A DNA stretch of 64,000 nt. Source: Thiorhodovibrio frisius (GTDB lineage: Bacteria > Pseudomonadota > Gammaproteobacteria > Chromatiales > Chromatiaceae). The position numbers and the translations under genes were made by a program. This document shows, piece after piece, positions 55,172 through 63,623 of the stretch. The notes beneath the pieces are model-generated. The model saw only the letters and a list, made by a program, of their open reading frames with translations. It ran no database searches and was not told the origin of the DNA. The first letter of the stretch is position 1, and each line of letters begins with the position of its first letter. The stretch covers positions 2,598,501 through 2,662,500 of the forward strand of contig NZ_CP121471.1 in assembly GCF_033954835.1 (NCBI RefSeq), written 5' to 3'.

Positions 55172-56284
55172 ATGTCCCGAACCGAATCAGCCTTTCATCC
55201 CAGCCCGGCTCCGCAAATTGCGGCGCTGAACCCCTATGTGCCCGGCAAGCCGATCTCCGAACTGGAGCGCGAACTCGGCATTCGCGAGTCGGTCAAACTC
55301 GCCTCGAACGAAAACCCACTTGGGCCGGGCGACAAGGCGCGCGCGGCCTATGCTCAGGCGGCGATGGATCTGGGGCGTTATCCCGATGGCGGCGGCTTCG
55401 CGCTGCGTCAAGCCATTGCCCGTCATCATGGTGTCGATGCTGGCATGGTCACCATCGGCAATGGGTCCAATGATGTACTGGACATGGTGGCGCGGACCTT
55501 TCTGCACCCTGGGCGAGAGTCAGTGTTCTCTCAGCATGCCTTCGCCGTCTATCCCATCGCCATTCAGGCCGTCGGCGCGACCCCTCGCATTGCACCAGCG
55601 CGTGACTATGGCCATGACCTGGACGCCATGGCAGCGCTGATCAACGATAAGACCGACGTGGTTTGGATCGCCAACCCCAATAACCCGACTGGCACCTGGC
55701 TGACGGCTGCGCCGCTGAAAGACTTCATCGCCAGCCTGCCCAAGACTTGCATCTGCGTGCTTGATGAAGCCTACATTGAATATGTATCAGACCCGGATTT
55801 CCCCAATGGGGTGGACTGGCTGGCCGATTTCCCCAACCTGATCATCACCAGGACCTTCTCAAAAATTCATGGTCTGGCAGCGCTAAGGGTTGGTTATAGC
55901 CTGAGCCACCCGCAGGCGGCAGAGTTGATGAACCGGGTGCGTCATCCCTTCAATGTCAACGCTCCCGCTCAGGCCGCCGCCATCGCAGCGCTCGATGATG
56001 CCCCACATATCGCGCGATCAGCCGAGCTGAACCGGGCGGGTCTGGCGCAGCTTAGCGCTGGCTTGCAGGCGCTCGGGCTTGCTGTGATCCCGTCGCTCGG
56101 CAATTTCGTCACCGTCGATCTTGGCCGCCCGGTCGGTCCGGTCGATCAGGCGTTGCTGCGCGAAGGCGTCATCTGCCGCCCAGTGGCCAATTATGGCTTG
56201 CCGAATCATCTGCGCATCAGCATTGGGCTTGAGGCAGAAAATGCCCGATGCCTAGCGGCACTTGAAAAGGTGCTGGCGGCATGA
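55172..56284 (+). CDS. hisC: Histidinol-phosphate/aromatic aminotransferase
   Basis: The 370-residue fold-type I PLP enzyme opens FHPSPAPQIAALNPYVPGKP and has the conserved LASNENPLGP. PLP attaches through the Lys in TRTFSKIHGLAALRVGY, and the phosphate-binding Arg follows. It belongs to HisC, but in the pheA-hisC-tyrA setting the gene often supplies transamination of phenylpyruvate or 4-hydroxyphenylpyruvate as well. ATG 55172 is used; upstream in-frame codons belong to the pheA region. Its last bases overlap tyrA (ATGA). Confidence 0.94.
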   Translation: MSRTESAFHPSPAPQIAALNPYVPGKPISELERELGIRESVKLASNENPLGPGDKARAAYAQAAMDLGRYPDGGGFALRQAIARHHGVDAGMVTIGNGSNDVLDMVARTFLHPGRESVFSQHAFAVYPIAIQAVGATPRIAPARDYGHDLDAMAALINDKTDVVWIANPNNPTGTWLTAAPLKDFIASLPKTCICVLDEAYIEYVSDPDFPNGVDWLADFPNLIITRTFSKIHGLAALRVGYSLSHPQAAELMNRVRHPFNVNAPAQAAAIAALDDAPHIARSAELNRAGLAQLSAGLQALGLAVIPSLGNFVTVDLGRPVGPVDQALLREGVICRPVANYGLPNHLRISIGLEAENARCLAALEKVLAA

Positions 56285-57165
56285 TTGACCGCCTGGCGGT
56301 GATTGGCGTCGGGCTGATCGGCGGCTCGCTGGCGCGGGCGCTGCGAGCAGCGGGGCAGGTTGGCGAGATCATCGGCTGTGGCCGCTCGCAGGAGAATCTT
56401 GAACTCGCCCTTGAGCTGGGCGTGATCGACCGCTATGCGCAAGATCCAGCCATCGCAGTGCGAGATGCGGATATTGTCTTTCTGGCTGTGCCCATGGGCG
56501 CCATGCGCGAGTTGCTGGCCAGCATTGGCCCGCACCTGGCCACCAATGCGCTGGTTACCGACGGTGGCAGCGTCAAAAACAGCATTGTTGCCGATGCCCG
56601 TGTGGCATTCGGCTGCATGCCGCCCTGGTTTGTCCCGGGTCATCCCATCGCCGGTACCGAGCGCAGCGGGGTAGGGGCCTCATTTCCCGAGCTTTTCCGT
56701 CAGCGTCGGGTGATCCTGACCCCACTGCCGGAAACCGACCCAAAGGCCACCGCCCGAGTGCGCGCCATGTGGCAGGCCACGGGGGCCGAGGTGAGCGAAA
56801 TGACTGTCGCCCATCATGACGAAGTCCTGGCCGCTACCAGCCACTTACCGCACATGCTCGCCTTCGGCCTCGTCGATGCCCTGACCCGCATGGACTGTAG
56901 TGATGAGATTTTCCGCTACGCCGCCGGCGGCTTTCGCGACTTTACCCGCATCGCCTCCAGCAACCCGGTGATGTGGCGCGACATCTGCATCGCCAACCGC
57001 GACAGTCTGAGCGCCATGCTCGCGCGCTTCAGCACCGAGATGAGCGATCTCGCCGCCAGCATTCGTGATGCCGACGGCGAGCATCTGCTAGAAGTCTTCG
57101 CCCGCGCCAAGGCGGCGCGGGATGGTTTTGTCGACGGCGGAAAATCCTTGGCTGAACACAACTGA
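56281..57165 (+). CDS. tyrA: Prephenate dehydrogenase (TyrA)
   Basis: The 294-residue NAD-dependent enzyme converts prephenate (or arogenate) to the tyrosine precursor. The Rossmann motif VIGVGLIGGSLARALRAAG is at the N-terminus. The catalytic His lies in PGHPIAGTERSG, and the second half contains TSHLPHMLAFGLV. It lacks the chorismate-mutase fusion of the enteric enzyme and has no ACT domain. Its start overlaps the hisC stop by four bases. In many relatives aroA and cmk come next, but here the next gene is on the other strand. Confidence 0.94.
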   Translation: MIDRLAVIGVGLIGGSLARALRAAGQVGEIIGCGRSQENLELALELGVIDRYAQDPAIAVRDADIVFLAVPMGAMRELLASIGPHLATNALVTDGGSVKNSIVADARVAFGCMPPWFVPGHPIAGTERSGVGASFPELFRQRRVILTPLPETDPKATARVRAMWQATGAEVSEMTVAHHDEVLAATSHLPHMLAFGLVDALTRMDCSDEIFRYAAGGFRDFTRIASSNPVMWRDICIANRDSLSAMLARFSTEMSDLAASIRDADGEHLLEVFARAKAARDGFVDGGKSLAEHN

Positions 57166-57171
57166 GGTAGC

Positions 57172-58473
57172 TCAAGCTGGTTCCGTCCGCACTCCAGCCT
57201 TGGCCTCTTCCAAAATCCCTTGTTCTCCTTCTGACTTGGCAATAATCACCGCGCCGCAGGAGTCGCTGGTGATATTGACTGTGGTGCGCATCATATCGAG
57301 CAGTCGGTCGACCGCAAGCACCAGGCCGATGCCTTCGAGCGGCAGGCCGACCGCCGAGAGAATAATGGCGATTGCCACCAGGCTGGCGGCGGGAATGCCG
57401 GCTACGCCAATGGAGGTGGTCAGCGCTAGCAACACCACCACCAGTTGGGTGGCCAGACCCATCTCGATACCATAGGCCTGCGCGATGAAAAGCACCACCA
57501 CGCATTCATAGAGCGCGGTGCCGTCCATATTCACTGTCGCGCCCAGAGGCAACACAAAACTGCTGGTGCGATTGGATACCCCGGCGTTTTTCTCCACGCA
57601 CTCCATGGTAATTGGCAGTGTCGCCGAGGATGATGCCGTCGAAAAGGCCGTGAGCTGCGCGGCGCTGACCGCACGATAATGCCGCAGCGGGCTGACGCCA
57701 CCGACAAAGCGCAGCAGCAGGGGCAGGGTGATGAAAAAATGGATGCTGAGCGCCAGCACCACGGTAAAGAAGAATTTGGCCATGGGGATGAAAGCCTCCA
57801 GCCCCGTGCTGGCGACCGTTTTGGCGACCAGCGCAAGAACCCCGATGGGAGCAAATTTCATCACCAGATCGGTGATCTTGATCATGATCTGGAACATGCC
57901 GTTAAAAAAATTGAACTGAGCATCGCGATAGGGCGCATCGACGCGGCTCATGAAAAACCCATAAAGTAGGCTGAAAAAGATCAGTCCCAGCATCTGCCCG
58001 GCGCTGGCAGCTTCGATCACATTGGTCGGGATCATGCGCAGGAAAATTTCGACAATATCGCTGGTGCCCTTGTCGGCAAAGCGTTCGGCCAGGGCACCGC
58101 TGTCGGCTTGCAGACCAAAGATCTCGGCGGCGCTGCCGTCGACCACCCCCGGCTGGATCAGATTGACCACCGACAGACCCACAATAACGGCCAGAAAACT
58201 CGTCAGCACATAGTAGCCCAGGGTTTTCAAACCGAGCCGCCCGAGGGCGTCGGACTCACCAACACCAGCAATGCCGATGATGATCGAGGAGATAATCAGC
58301 GGCACCACCAGCATTTTCAGCGCATTCAAAAAGAGCGCGCCAACAAAGGAATAAACCGAATGGAAGCTGACCCCAAACAGGCTGGCCTCTTCACCAGTGA
58401 GTAAACCAAATAGCACGCCAAGCGCGAGGCCGAGCAGAATCTGCCAATGCAGTTTGAGTTTCAGGATCGTCAT
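57172..58473 (-). CDS. Dicarboxylate/amino acid:cation symporter (DAACS family)
   Basis: The 433-residue membrane protein is of the GltP/DctA type, importing glutamate, aspartate or C4-dicarboxylates with Na+ or H+. Family motifs include the serine-rich hairpin loop TAFSTASSSATLPITMECVEKN, the NMDGTALYECVVVLFIAQ segment, and a C-terminal DRLLDMMRTTVNITSDSCGAVIIAKSEGE with the substrate-binding Asp/Arg/Asn cluster. Eight membrane helices are expected. ATG 58473 follows GGAGAA at six bases; an in-frame ATG at 58521 is less likely. It converges on tyrA, with only 6 bp between stops. Confidence 0.93.
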   Translation of the reverse strand: MTILKLKLHWQILLGLALGVLFGLLTGEEASLFGVSFHSVYSFVGALFLNALKMLVVPLIISSIIIGIAGVGESDALGRLGLKTLGYYVLTSFLAVIVGLSVVNLIQPGVVDGSAAEIFGLQADSGALAERFADKGTSDIVEIFLRMIPTNVIEAASAGQMLGLIFFSLLYGFFMSRVDAPYRDAQFNFFNGMFQIMIKITDLVMKFAPIGVLALVAKTVASTGLEAFIPMAKFFFTVVLALSIHFFITLPLLLRFVGGVSPLRHYRAVSAAQLTAFSTASSSATLPITMECVEKNAGVSNRTSSFVLPLGATVNMDGTALYECVVVLFIAQAYGIEMGLATQLVVVLLALTTSIGVAGIPAASLVAIAIILSAVGLPLEGIGLVLAVDRLLDMMRTTVNITSDSCGAVIIAKSEGEQGILEEAKAGVRTEPA

Positions 58474-58585
58474 GAGCTTCTCCAGCGGAAGAGTCTGTGA
58501 TGGGCGTTGATCGATCATCAAAAGCCCGCCGTCGGGCTGAACCCTGAAGATCGCATATCGGATATTATTCGTGATCGTCGACTCG

Positions 58586-58594
58586 TGCTATGAT
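58586..58594 (+). promoter_or_regulatory. Probable extended -10 promoter of the small unknown gene
   Basis: TGC-TATGAT again matches the extended -10 consensus, about 71 bp before the ATG at 58665. A short hairpin (CCCGCC / GGCGGG, about 58620-58640) lies in the presumed leader, close to the start codon. Confidence 0.4.
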
Positions 58595-58664
58595 GCCCGG
58601 TTAGAACGTTCTTGCAACACCCGCCATCAGCGCGGCGGGCCATGCTTCCGGGGCAGGTAGATTC

Positions 58665-59000
58665 ATGGGTTTTCGTGTTTTCTATTTGATCAACCGTTCG
58701 GGCGAATGCGTCTCTTCAACCAGCGCAGTGGCCATGAGTCCAAAGCAAATCTGCGAGCAGATGATCGCCCGCCTGAATTCGCCTGACGACTATCTGGGTA
58801 TCCTCGACGACGAAGATCGCGTAGTGCAGATTCTGCCCGAGCCAGAACAGTCGCGCTACTACATCGAGGTGCCCTTGGAAGCCGCCAAGGCGTCTTACGG
58901 GCGCTATGTCGACCGCGAAGAGTTGCTGGAGCTGATCTTGCACCTACCAGGGCAGCTCGACGAGCGCAGCATCCCAGGGTTGACTTATAAACCCTGGTAG
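58665..59000 (+). CDS. Hypothetical protein of 111 residues
   Basis: I do not recognise this family. The product begins MGFRVFYLINRSGECVSST and is acidic and soluble, with a strand-helix-strand feel (MSPKQICEQMIARLNSPDDYLGILDDEDRVVQILPE). It ends in ERSIPGLTYKPW, with no signal peptide or membrane segment. Codon use matches its neighbours, it has its own extended -10 promoter, and the frame is clean, so it is a real gene. It is oriented away from the symporter and towards the acetyltransferase gene, whose stop lies 1 bp away. Confidence 0.7.
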   Translation: MGFRVFYLINRSGECVSSTSAVAMSPKQICEQMIARLNSPDDYLGILDDEDRVVQILPEPEQSRYYIEVPLEAAKASYGRYVDREELLELILHLPGQLDERSIPGLTYKPW

Positions 59001-59001
59001 A

Positions 59002-59502
59002 TCAAGTGCGGTCGCCATTTTGGCACCGAATCGCATGAAGTTTGCGCATCAGTATCTCGTCCCAGCCGTCACCAACCAGACCTTCGAGCAATCCGACCTG
59101 CGCAAAGCCGCAGCGGCGATAAAAAGCCAGCGCCGACTGGTTAAATGTCGATACCGTCAGCCAGATATTGCGCCAATCTTCAGGGCCATTGTGTTCGAAA
59201 GCGACAAGTGCCCTACGACCGATTCCCTGTCCTTGGTACTCAGGGAAGACGGCAAAGATTGAGATCAACGGGCCAAGCAGCCAGGGCTCACGGATTCGCA
59301 TGAGCCCAACGCGACGCCCCCGGGCCAAAATGGACAAAGAGCGATCCGTGTCGGACGCGGTTCCAATACGTTTGGCAAGATCCTGTTTGTTATAGTCCAT
59401 GCGACTCCATGGCTCAATGCTGACCAGTATCGCGGCGATGTCCTCGGCTTCTCGCGGGCTGAGCGCAGACGCATCCAGGGTGACCTCGGCGTCCTTATTC
59501 AC
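59002..59502 (-). CDS. GNAT-family N-acetyltransferase
   Basis: The 166-residue product has the acetyl-CoA loop ISIFAVFPEYQGQGIGRRALVAFE (Q/RxxGxG/A as QGQGIG) and the typical helix TVSTFNQSALAFYRRCGFAQVGL near the C-terminus. The start is chosen at GTG 59502, which follows GGAAGG and overlaps the end of the deacetylase gene by 8 bp. Longer ATG starts would extend far into that gene. Substrate unknown. It appears to be the last gene of an mgtE-deacetylase-acetyltransferase run. Confidence 0.82.
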   Translation of the reverse strand: MNKDAEVTLDASALSPREAEDIAAILVSIEPWSRMDYNKQDLAKRIGTASDTDRSLSILARGRRVGLMRIREPWLLGPLISIFAVFPEYQGQGIGRRALVAFEHNGPEDWRNIWLTVSTFNQSALAFYRRCGFAQVGLLEGLVGDGWDEILMRKLHAIRCQNGDRT

Positions 59503-60595
59503 CCGTGCCTTCCCCAAACAGGCGGTCATAGCGAGCATTGTCACCGGGGCGAAGCTCATAACAGCTTTGCGCACTAACCGGTTGACCTGCCAGAAGCAGA
59601 TCGCTGACGGTGACAAAGCGATAGCCATCCGCTTGCAATTGCGGGATAAATTGCGGGAGCGCTGCGGCGGTATTCCATCCCCGGCCATTGGCATGCGCGA
59701 TCACAATGGAACCGGAACTGGACTTGACGCCATTGAGCACCTGTCGGGCAATGCCGGCGGCGGACTGTCCGCGGGCCGGGTCGCCGGTGACGACAGTCCA
59801 TTGGATCGCAGCCAGACCATAGTCGGCCAAGGCGTCCAGGGACTCCTGACTGCATGTTCCGTAGGGAAAGCGAAAGGTGGTCGGATAGCGCGGAATCCTT
59901 GCCATCTCATTAGAGCCCGCTGCGCGAGTACACGAGCGAGCGGCTAATTCGTCGCGCAATTGGGCATACTGAGCCTGGGTCCAGGTGATCTGGCGGCGCA
60001 TGGCCGCACCGGTCAGCACCCGCATGTTGCCGTGCGACCAGGCGTGGTTACCAACCTCAAACAAAGGGTCTGCCATCAGTTGCATGGCCTGTTGCGGATG
60101 GGTTTTCATCCACTTGCCGCCGGCGTAAAAGGTTGCTGGAATACGGTGTTGGCGCAGATAGTTGATGGTATCGGCCTGATAGCCGGTGCGCTCATTGGCC
60201 TGTTCGCACAGATCGAAAGTCAGAGCGACCCATTTTTGGCCCGCTGGCCTGCTGTTTGATTGGGCCAGATCCACCGAGCGGATCGATCCGCGCAAATACG
60301 ACGGCAGAGGAGGGAGCGCCATGGCCGCGCGCTGGATCGCATCCGGGGATGGTCCGTCCAGATCGACCGGAAGAGGTTTTTGAATACCTTGAGTTGGTCC
60401 CGAAAGCTCCGTCTCGGACCAGCACTGTTGCAGAATGGCCGCCGAACCGACCGCTTGAGAACCGGCACCCGTGGGAAGAAAAGGATCAGCAAGTGCCGCT
60501 GGTTGGGAACAACCGCCGAGCAGCAGAGTCAGCGCGAGCAGGCCAGCGATTTGCTGCAACCTGTGATAGCCACGCAAGATAGACATGTCTGACAT
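59495..60595 (-). CDS. Polysaccharide-deacetylase (NodB-fold) lipoprotein
   Basis: The 366-residue product has a lipoprotein signal (AGLLALTLLLGGC) and a NodB-type catalytic domain. Motif 1 reads TFDLCE instead of TFDDG, so the catalytic-base Asp is kept but the metal-binding second Asp is Leu. Motif 2 is HAWSH with both histidines, and motif 3 is RFPYGTC. The TFDLCE form may define a subfamily, or the following Glu may replace the ligand. It probably trims acetyl groups from a periplasmic glycan. ATG 60595 follows AGGAAG. It lies 47 bp after mgtE. Confidence 0.82.
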   Translation of the reverse strand: MSDMSILRGYHRLQQIAGLLALTLLLGGCSQPAALADPFLPTGAGSQAVGSAAILQQCWSETELSGPTQGIQKPLPVDLDGPSPDAIQRAAMALPPLPSYLRGSIRSVDLAQSNSRPAGQKWVALTFDLCEQANERTGYQADTINYLRQHRIPATFYAGGKWMKTHPQQAMQLMADPLFEVGNHAWSHGNMRVLTGAAMRRQITWTQAQYAQLRDELAARSCTRAAGSNEMARIPRYPTTFRFPYGTCSQESLDALADYGLAAIQWTVVTGDPARGQSAAGIARQVLNGVKSSSGSIVIAHANGRGWNTAAALPQFIPQLQADGYRFVTVSDLLLAGQPVSAQSCYELRPGDNARYDRLFGEGTGE

Positions 60596-60642
60596 CGACT
60601 GGCTTCCTGTGCCGAGCATGGGCGTCGGACTTCACGAACTGA

Positions 60643-62085
60643 CTACAGATAAAGATTCGTCGCCACCAGAAAAAACACCAGCACTGCGATGATATCGTTG
60701 CCGGTGGTGATAAAAATGCCGGTGGCCATAGCCGGGTCGACGCCAAAGTGTTTCAGCAGCATGGGCACGGATGCGCCCATGGCAACGGCCAGCAGGGTAA
60801 CAAAAAACAGCGCCAGGCCGGCCGTGCCAGCCAGCATCAGCGGTGCTTCGAGTTCAATTACCAGTCCCAGGCCAAAAACCACCACCGCTAAAACAATGGC
60901 CGCAGTCAGCCCATTCACCATGGCGCCGAGCAGTTCACGGCCCAGGCGCCAGGGCAGGTCGCCAATCCATAGTGTTCCAGTCGCGATGCCCTGAATGGCC
61001 ACTGTGGCGGCCTGAATGCCCGCATTGCCAGCCATGGACATCACAATGGGAATAAAGCTCGCCAGAATGGCGGCGGCGGCAATCTCATCTTCGTAAGAGC
61101 CGACGATGGTTCCCGACAGAGTCGCACCGAGCAGACCGGCAAGCAGCCAGGGCAGGCGGGTTTTAACAATGCTGAAAACAGGCGCATCCGGGCGCGCCTC
61201 GGGCGACAGGCCGCTCATCAGGTGAGCATCTTCCTCAGCCTCGTCGCGGGTGACACGCTGGAGTTCATCGGACGTGATGCGCCCGAGCAGGCGATGCTCG
61301 GTATCGACCACCGGAACAGAGGTCAGGGCATGGTTTTGCGTGGTGCGGACCACTTCCTCTTGGTCCATCTCTGAGCTGACAACGATGGGATCGGTGCGCA
61401 TGGCCTCGGCCGCGCGTCTTTCTTTTGGACTCAGCAGCAGATCGCGCAGCTTGAGGTAACCGAGCAGGCGCCGGTCGTGGTCAACCACATAAACAACCGA
61501 GATCTTCTTGATCACACTGGCGTTGCGACGCACCTCCGAGACCACCTGGTCCAGCGTCCAATCAGGCGGCACCGCGACCAGCTTGCGGGTCATGATGCTG
61601 CCGGCGGATTCCTCCCGGTAGGTCTTCAGCTCCAGAATGTCGTTGGCGCGCTGAAGTTGCGGCAGCAGACGCTCCTGGACTTCTTCTGGCAGTTCCTCGA
61701 GCGCATCGGCACCAGTTTCCGGATCGAGGGAGTCGAGAATCTCCACCAGACGATCAATGGTGGCATCCTCGAGCAGCGCGGCGCGAAAGTCGTCGTTGAG
61801 TTCGGCAACAACCTTGGCGGCGGCCCCGGCGGGCATGTAGAAAAACAGCTTGCGCGCACGTTTGAGCGGCAGATTGACCATCAGCTCAATGACATCGCGC
61901 GGGCGCCACCGTCGCACAATGGCGCGGACCCGGTCGCGATCACCAGCCTTGATTAACTGGCCAATCTTTTTGATAACAAGCTTGTTTTCAGAAGACAGCT
62001 CGCCGGTTGCAGAATGCGTCCACCGCAAGGGGGCCTGCTCATCGCTTGCGGATGGCGATGTCGGGATGTTGGCTTGGTTCGGCAT
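60643..62085 (-). CDS. mgtE: MgtE-type magnesium transporter
   Basis: The 480-residue protein has the cytoplasmic MgtE N domain (LPEEVQERLLPQL), two CBS domains (SAGSIMTRKLVAVPPDWTLDQVV; TSVPVVDTEHRLLGRIT) and five C-terminal membrane helices. Those helices carry the pore motifs MAGNAGIQAATVAIQGIATG and DPAMATGIFITTGNDIIAVLVFF. The CBS/N domains sense cytoplasmic Mg2+ and close the channel. The length is slightly above the usual 450. The ribosome-binding site is weak. It leads an apparent run with the deacetylase and acetyltransferase genes. Confidence 0.95.
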   Translation of the reverse strand: MPNQANIPTSPSASDEQAPLRWTHSATGELSSENKLVIKKIGQLIKAGDRDRVRAIVRRWRPRDVIELMVNLPLKRARKLFFYMPAGAAAKVVAELNDDFRAALLEDATIDRLVEILDSLDPETGADALEELPEEVQERLLPQLQRANDILELKTYREESAGSIMTRKLVAVPPDWTLDQVVSEVRRNASVIKKISVVYVVDHDRRLLGYLKLRDLLLSPKERRAAEAMRTDPIVVSSEMDQEEVVRTTQNHALTSVPVVDTEHRLLGRITSDELQRVTRDEAEEDAHLMSGLSPEARPDAPVFSIVKTRLPWLLAGLLGATLSGTIVGSYEDEIAAAAILASFIPIVMSMAGNAGIQAATVAIQGIATGTLWIGDLPWRLGRELLGAMVNGLTAAIVLAVVVFGLGLVIELEAPLMLAGTAGLALFFVTLLAVAMGASVPMLLKHFGVDPAMATGIFITTGNDIIAVLVFFLVATNLYL

Positions 62086-62131
62086 GGCAGGGCAGGTAGC
62101 TGGAGCAAATCGCGGGCAAGGCAGGCGCGGC

Positions 62132-62407
62132 CTATGCGGATTTCTTGGACAGGTTCAGCACCCGGTCGCACTCAAGCTCGCTGTAAATGACGTATTCCTT
62201 GAGTTCGCGCCTGAGGGCGCGAATATGGGTTTGGATCAGAATGGCCGCAGATTTGGACTCGACCAAACGGCACCAAGGCACCGACTTGACCGTCCGATGA
62301 CGCAAGTAATCGGAACCTTCGCGCACATCCGTGATGTTTTGCGTCACGCCGGCAAAATAGGAATTATCCGTACATTCGGCAATATAAACGTACCAACCTT
62401 CAGACAT
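62132..62407 (-). CDS. Small GIY-YIG-like protein with an apparently degraded active site
   Basis: The 91-residue product starts WYVYIAECTDNSYFAGVTQNI, which resembles the first strands of UvrC-like GIY-YIG nucleases (WYVYILxCxDGxxYxGxT). The second motif reads YFAG rather than YTGI/YIG, and the catalytic Arg helix after it (usually xxRRxxxHN) is replaced by ITDVREGSDYLRHR. The C-terminal part (AAILIQTHIRALRRELKEYVI) keeps the helix found in that family. It may be an inactive relative used for binding. The start ATG 62407 has GGGAG at ten bases. Confidence 0.55.
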   Translation of the reverse strand: MSEGWYVYIAECTDNSYFAGVTQNITDVREGSDYLRHRTVKSVPWCRLVESKSAAILIQTHIRALRRELKEYVIYSELECDRVLNLSKKSA

Positions 62408-62708
62408 CAGCGCCAGGCTCCCAGCATCGCGTTACAACAAGCATCAGGGCGGAAGATTACCACAGCACAGGGCGAAGCAAGATGATCGGTGGTAGCGGCA
62501 GAGATGGATTCCCGAGCGCGAAACAACAGTTCATCAGTCGGGCTAGCAGGGACAATACGCATTGGACAGGATTCGAGCCGGGATCGATGGCTACTCGAAG
62601 ATGCATTTGGACTCACTACTACTTTACGCCACTTTACATAATATAGATTATGCGCAATCCCATGTCGGGCTCAGACCAGCGCCAGGACTGGGCTTAGCGG
62701 TGCTCGGC
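62408..62708. other. 301-bp intergenic region with a short AT-rich palindrome
   Basis: No gene is evident. The palindrome CATAAT-ATAG-ATTATG (62637-62652) lies 57 bp downstream of the antitoxin stop, in an AT-rich patch unlike the rest of the window. It could act as a bidirectional terminator core or a protein site. Confidence 0.3.
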
Positions 62709-63053
62709 CTAAGCCGCCGCGCGATACTCCATGCGCACCCGCACCGCATCGTAAGGGAGCAGCAGTTTGCCGTCCTCGGTGCGGTCGATGAGCCCGCATT
62801 TGGCCAATGCCTGGGCGTCGGTATGCACGCCCTTCACATCGCGCTCCACCCGGCGCGCCAGTTCGCGCACTCCCAAGGGACCGGCGCCGGTGAGCTCCTT
62901 GACGATGCGCCAGCGGTTCGGGGTCAGCATCGCCAGGAGCGCTTCTTCGCTCAGAAAGGTGAAGCGGCACCCCTGGGGCTTGCCGGTCAAGGCTGCGCGC
63001 ATGCGCTCCTTGGCCGCTGTGATGTCGGAAACATCAATGGTCAATGTGGTCAT
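62709..63053 (-). CDS. HTH-domain antitoxin-like regulator (HVO_A0114/MarR-type)
   Basis: The 114-residue product has a winged HTH: TPNRWRIVKELTGAGPLGVRELARRVERDVKGVHTDAQALAKCGLI followed by the wing DRTEDGKLLLPYDAV. This matches small HVO_A0114-type regulators that accompany DUF6516-type toxins. It starts 2 bp after the toxin stop, so the two are translationally coupled. The toxin-first order means the second gene is made only with the first; the protein may autoregulate the pair. ATG 63053 is preferred to an upstream ATG inside the toxin gene. Confidence 0.75.
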   Translation of the reverse strand: MTTLTIDVSDITAAKERMRAALTGKPQGCRFTFLSEEALLAMLTPNRWRIVKELTGAGPLGVRELARRVERDVKGVHTDAQALAKCGLIDRTEDGKLLLPYDAVRVRMEYRAAA

Positions 63054-63055
63054 GG

Positions 63056-63337
63056 TTAGGCTGCCCATTGGCTGACATCCGTCCAGAAATCCTCGATGAG
63101 CTGATCGATTCCTTGAAACCGATACGGCGCTTCCAGCGCGCCAAGATGTTTGTGGTCGCCCTTGCCCGCCTCATTGTCGTAGCGCAGCACACAGACCTCG
63201 TCGATCACCAGCGCGAGACGGTACTTGAAGCAGTGCTCGCTGCCAGCCATCGCCGCGGGCAGCGACCAGATCAGCAGCTCGACGAAGCGGCGCTCATCCA
63301 GGCTGATGCGTTCGCGTTGGAGTAACGTCGCCGGCAT
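63056..63337 (-). CDS. DUF6516-like toxin protein
   Basis: The 93-residue product contains HCFKYRLALVIDEVCVLRYDNEAGKGDHKHLGALEAPYRF, which matches what I recall of DUF6516 toxins (KYRL ... RYDNxxGKGDHxH). The conserved Arg, Asp, Lys and His could form an RNase-like site, though the mechanism is unproven. The C-terminus has the helix IDQLIEDFWTDV. It forms a bicistronic toxin-antitoxin unit with the HTH gene. The ATG lies only four bases after the predicted -10 box, so the mRNA may be leaderless. Confidence 0.65.
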   Translation of the reverse strand: MPATLLQRERISLDERRFVELLIWSLPAAMAGSEHCFKYRLALVIDEVCVLRYDNEAGKGDHKHLGALEAPYRFQGIDQLIEDFWTDVSQWAA

Positions 63338-63341
63338 GTTG

Positions 63342-63372
63342 TTATTACGCCAACACTTAGTCGTGTTGTCAA
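63342..63372 (-). promoter_or_regulatory. Promoter and inverted repeat of the toxin-antitoxin pair
   Basis: On the minus strand TTGACA (63367-63372) and TAATAA (63342-63347) are separated by 19 bp, slightly longer than ideal. The inverted repeat CAACAC-N6-GTGTTG (63351-63368) lies between and overlaps the -35 edge, a good place for an autorepressor site for the HTH antitoxin. The start codon follows four bases after the -10 box. Confidence 0.5.
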
Positions 63373-63460
63373 GTAAACAACGAAATGACCCGATGCGTCA
63401 CTGGAACCCAACCCGGCAGTCCCACAGCCGGCTTGGTGATGGGCATTCATGGGACGAGTC

Positions 63461-63623
63461 TAAACCGAAACCACATGGGGCTTCCGCAAGTTTTGGGCCG
63501 GGCGCCGGTCGCGGGGGACGCCGTGGATACTTCCCTGTAGGCTTGACGACAGCCTCCCTGCTGTCGACAGCCCCGCGCCTGGCGCCTGGCTCAAAATCGA
63601 TAACCTGTTTGCGCTGGGTATCG
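63461..63623 (+). repeat. Structured interspersed repeat (copy c)
   Basis: The stretch contains TTTTGGGCC...GGCGCC...CGCGGGG (63491-63516). This pairs with CCCCGCG...GGCGCC...GGCTCAAAA (63571-63596). An inner hairpin CGACAG-N8-CTGTCG (63547-63566) sits between. It shares GACGCCGTG and AGGCTT with the reverse strand of copy b at matching positions, but the stem sequences differ while the pairing is kept. It occupies the gene-free end of the window. Confidence 0.6.

Noticed and set aside
62560-62660. tRNA-like string around GATTCGAGCC
   Set aside because: No cloverleaf can be built around it; acceptor and anticodon stems are missing.
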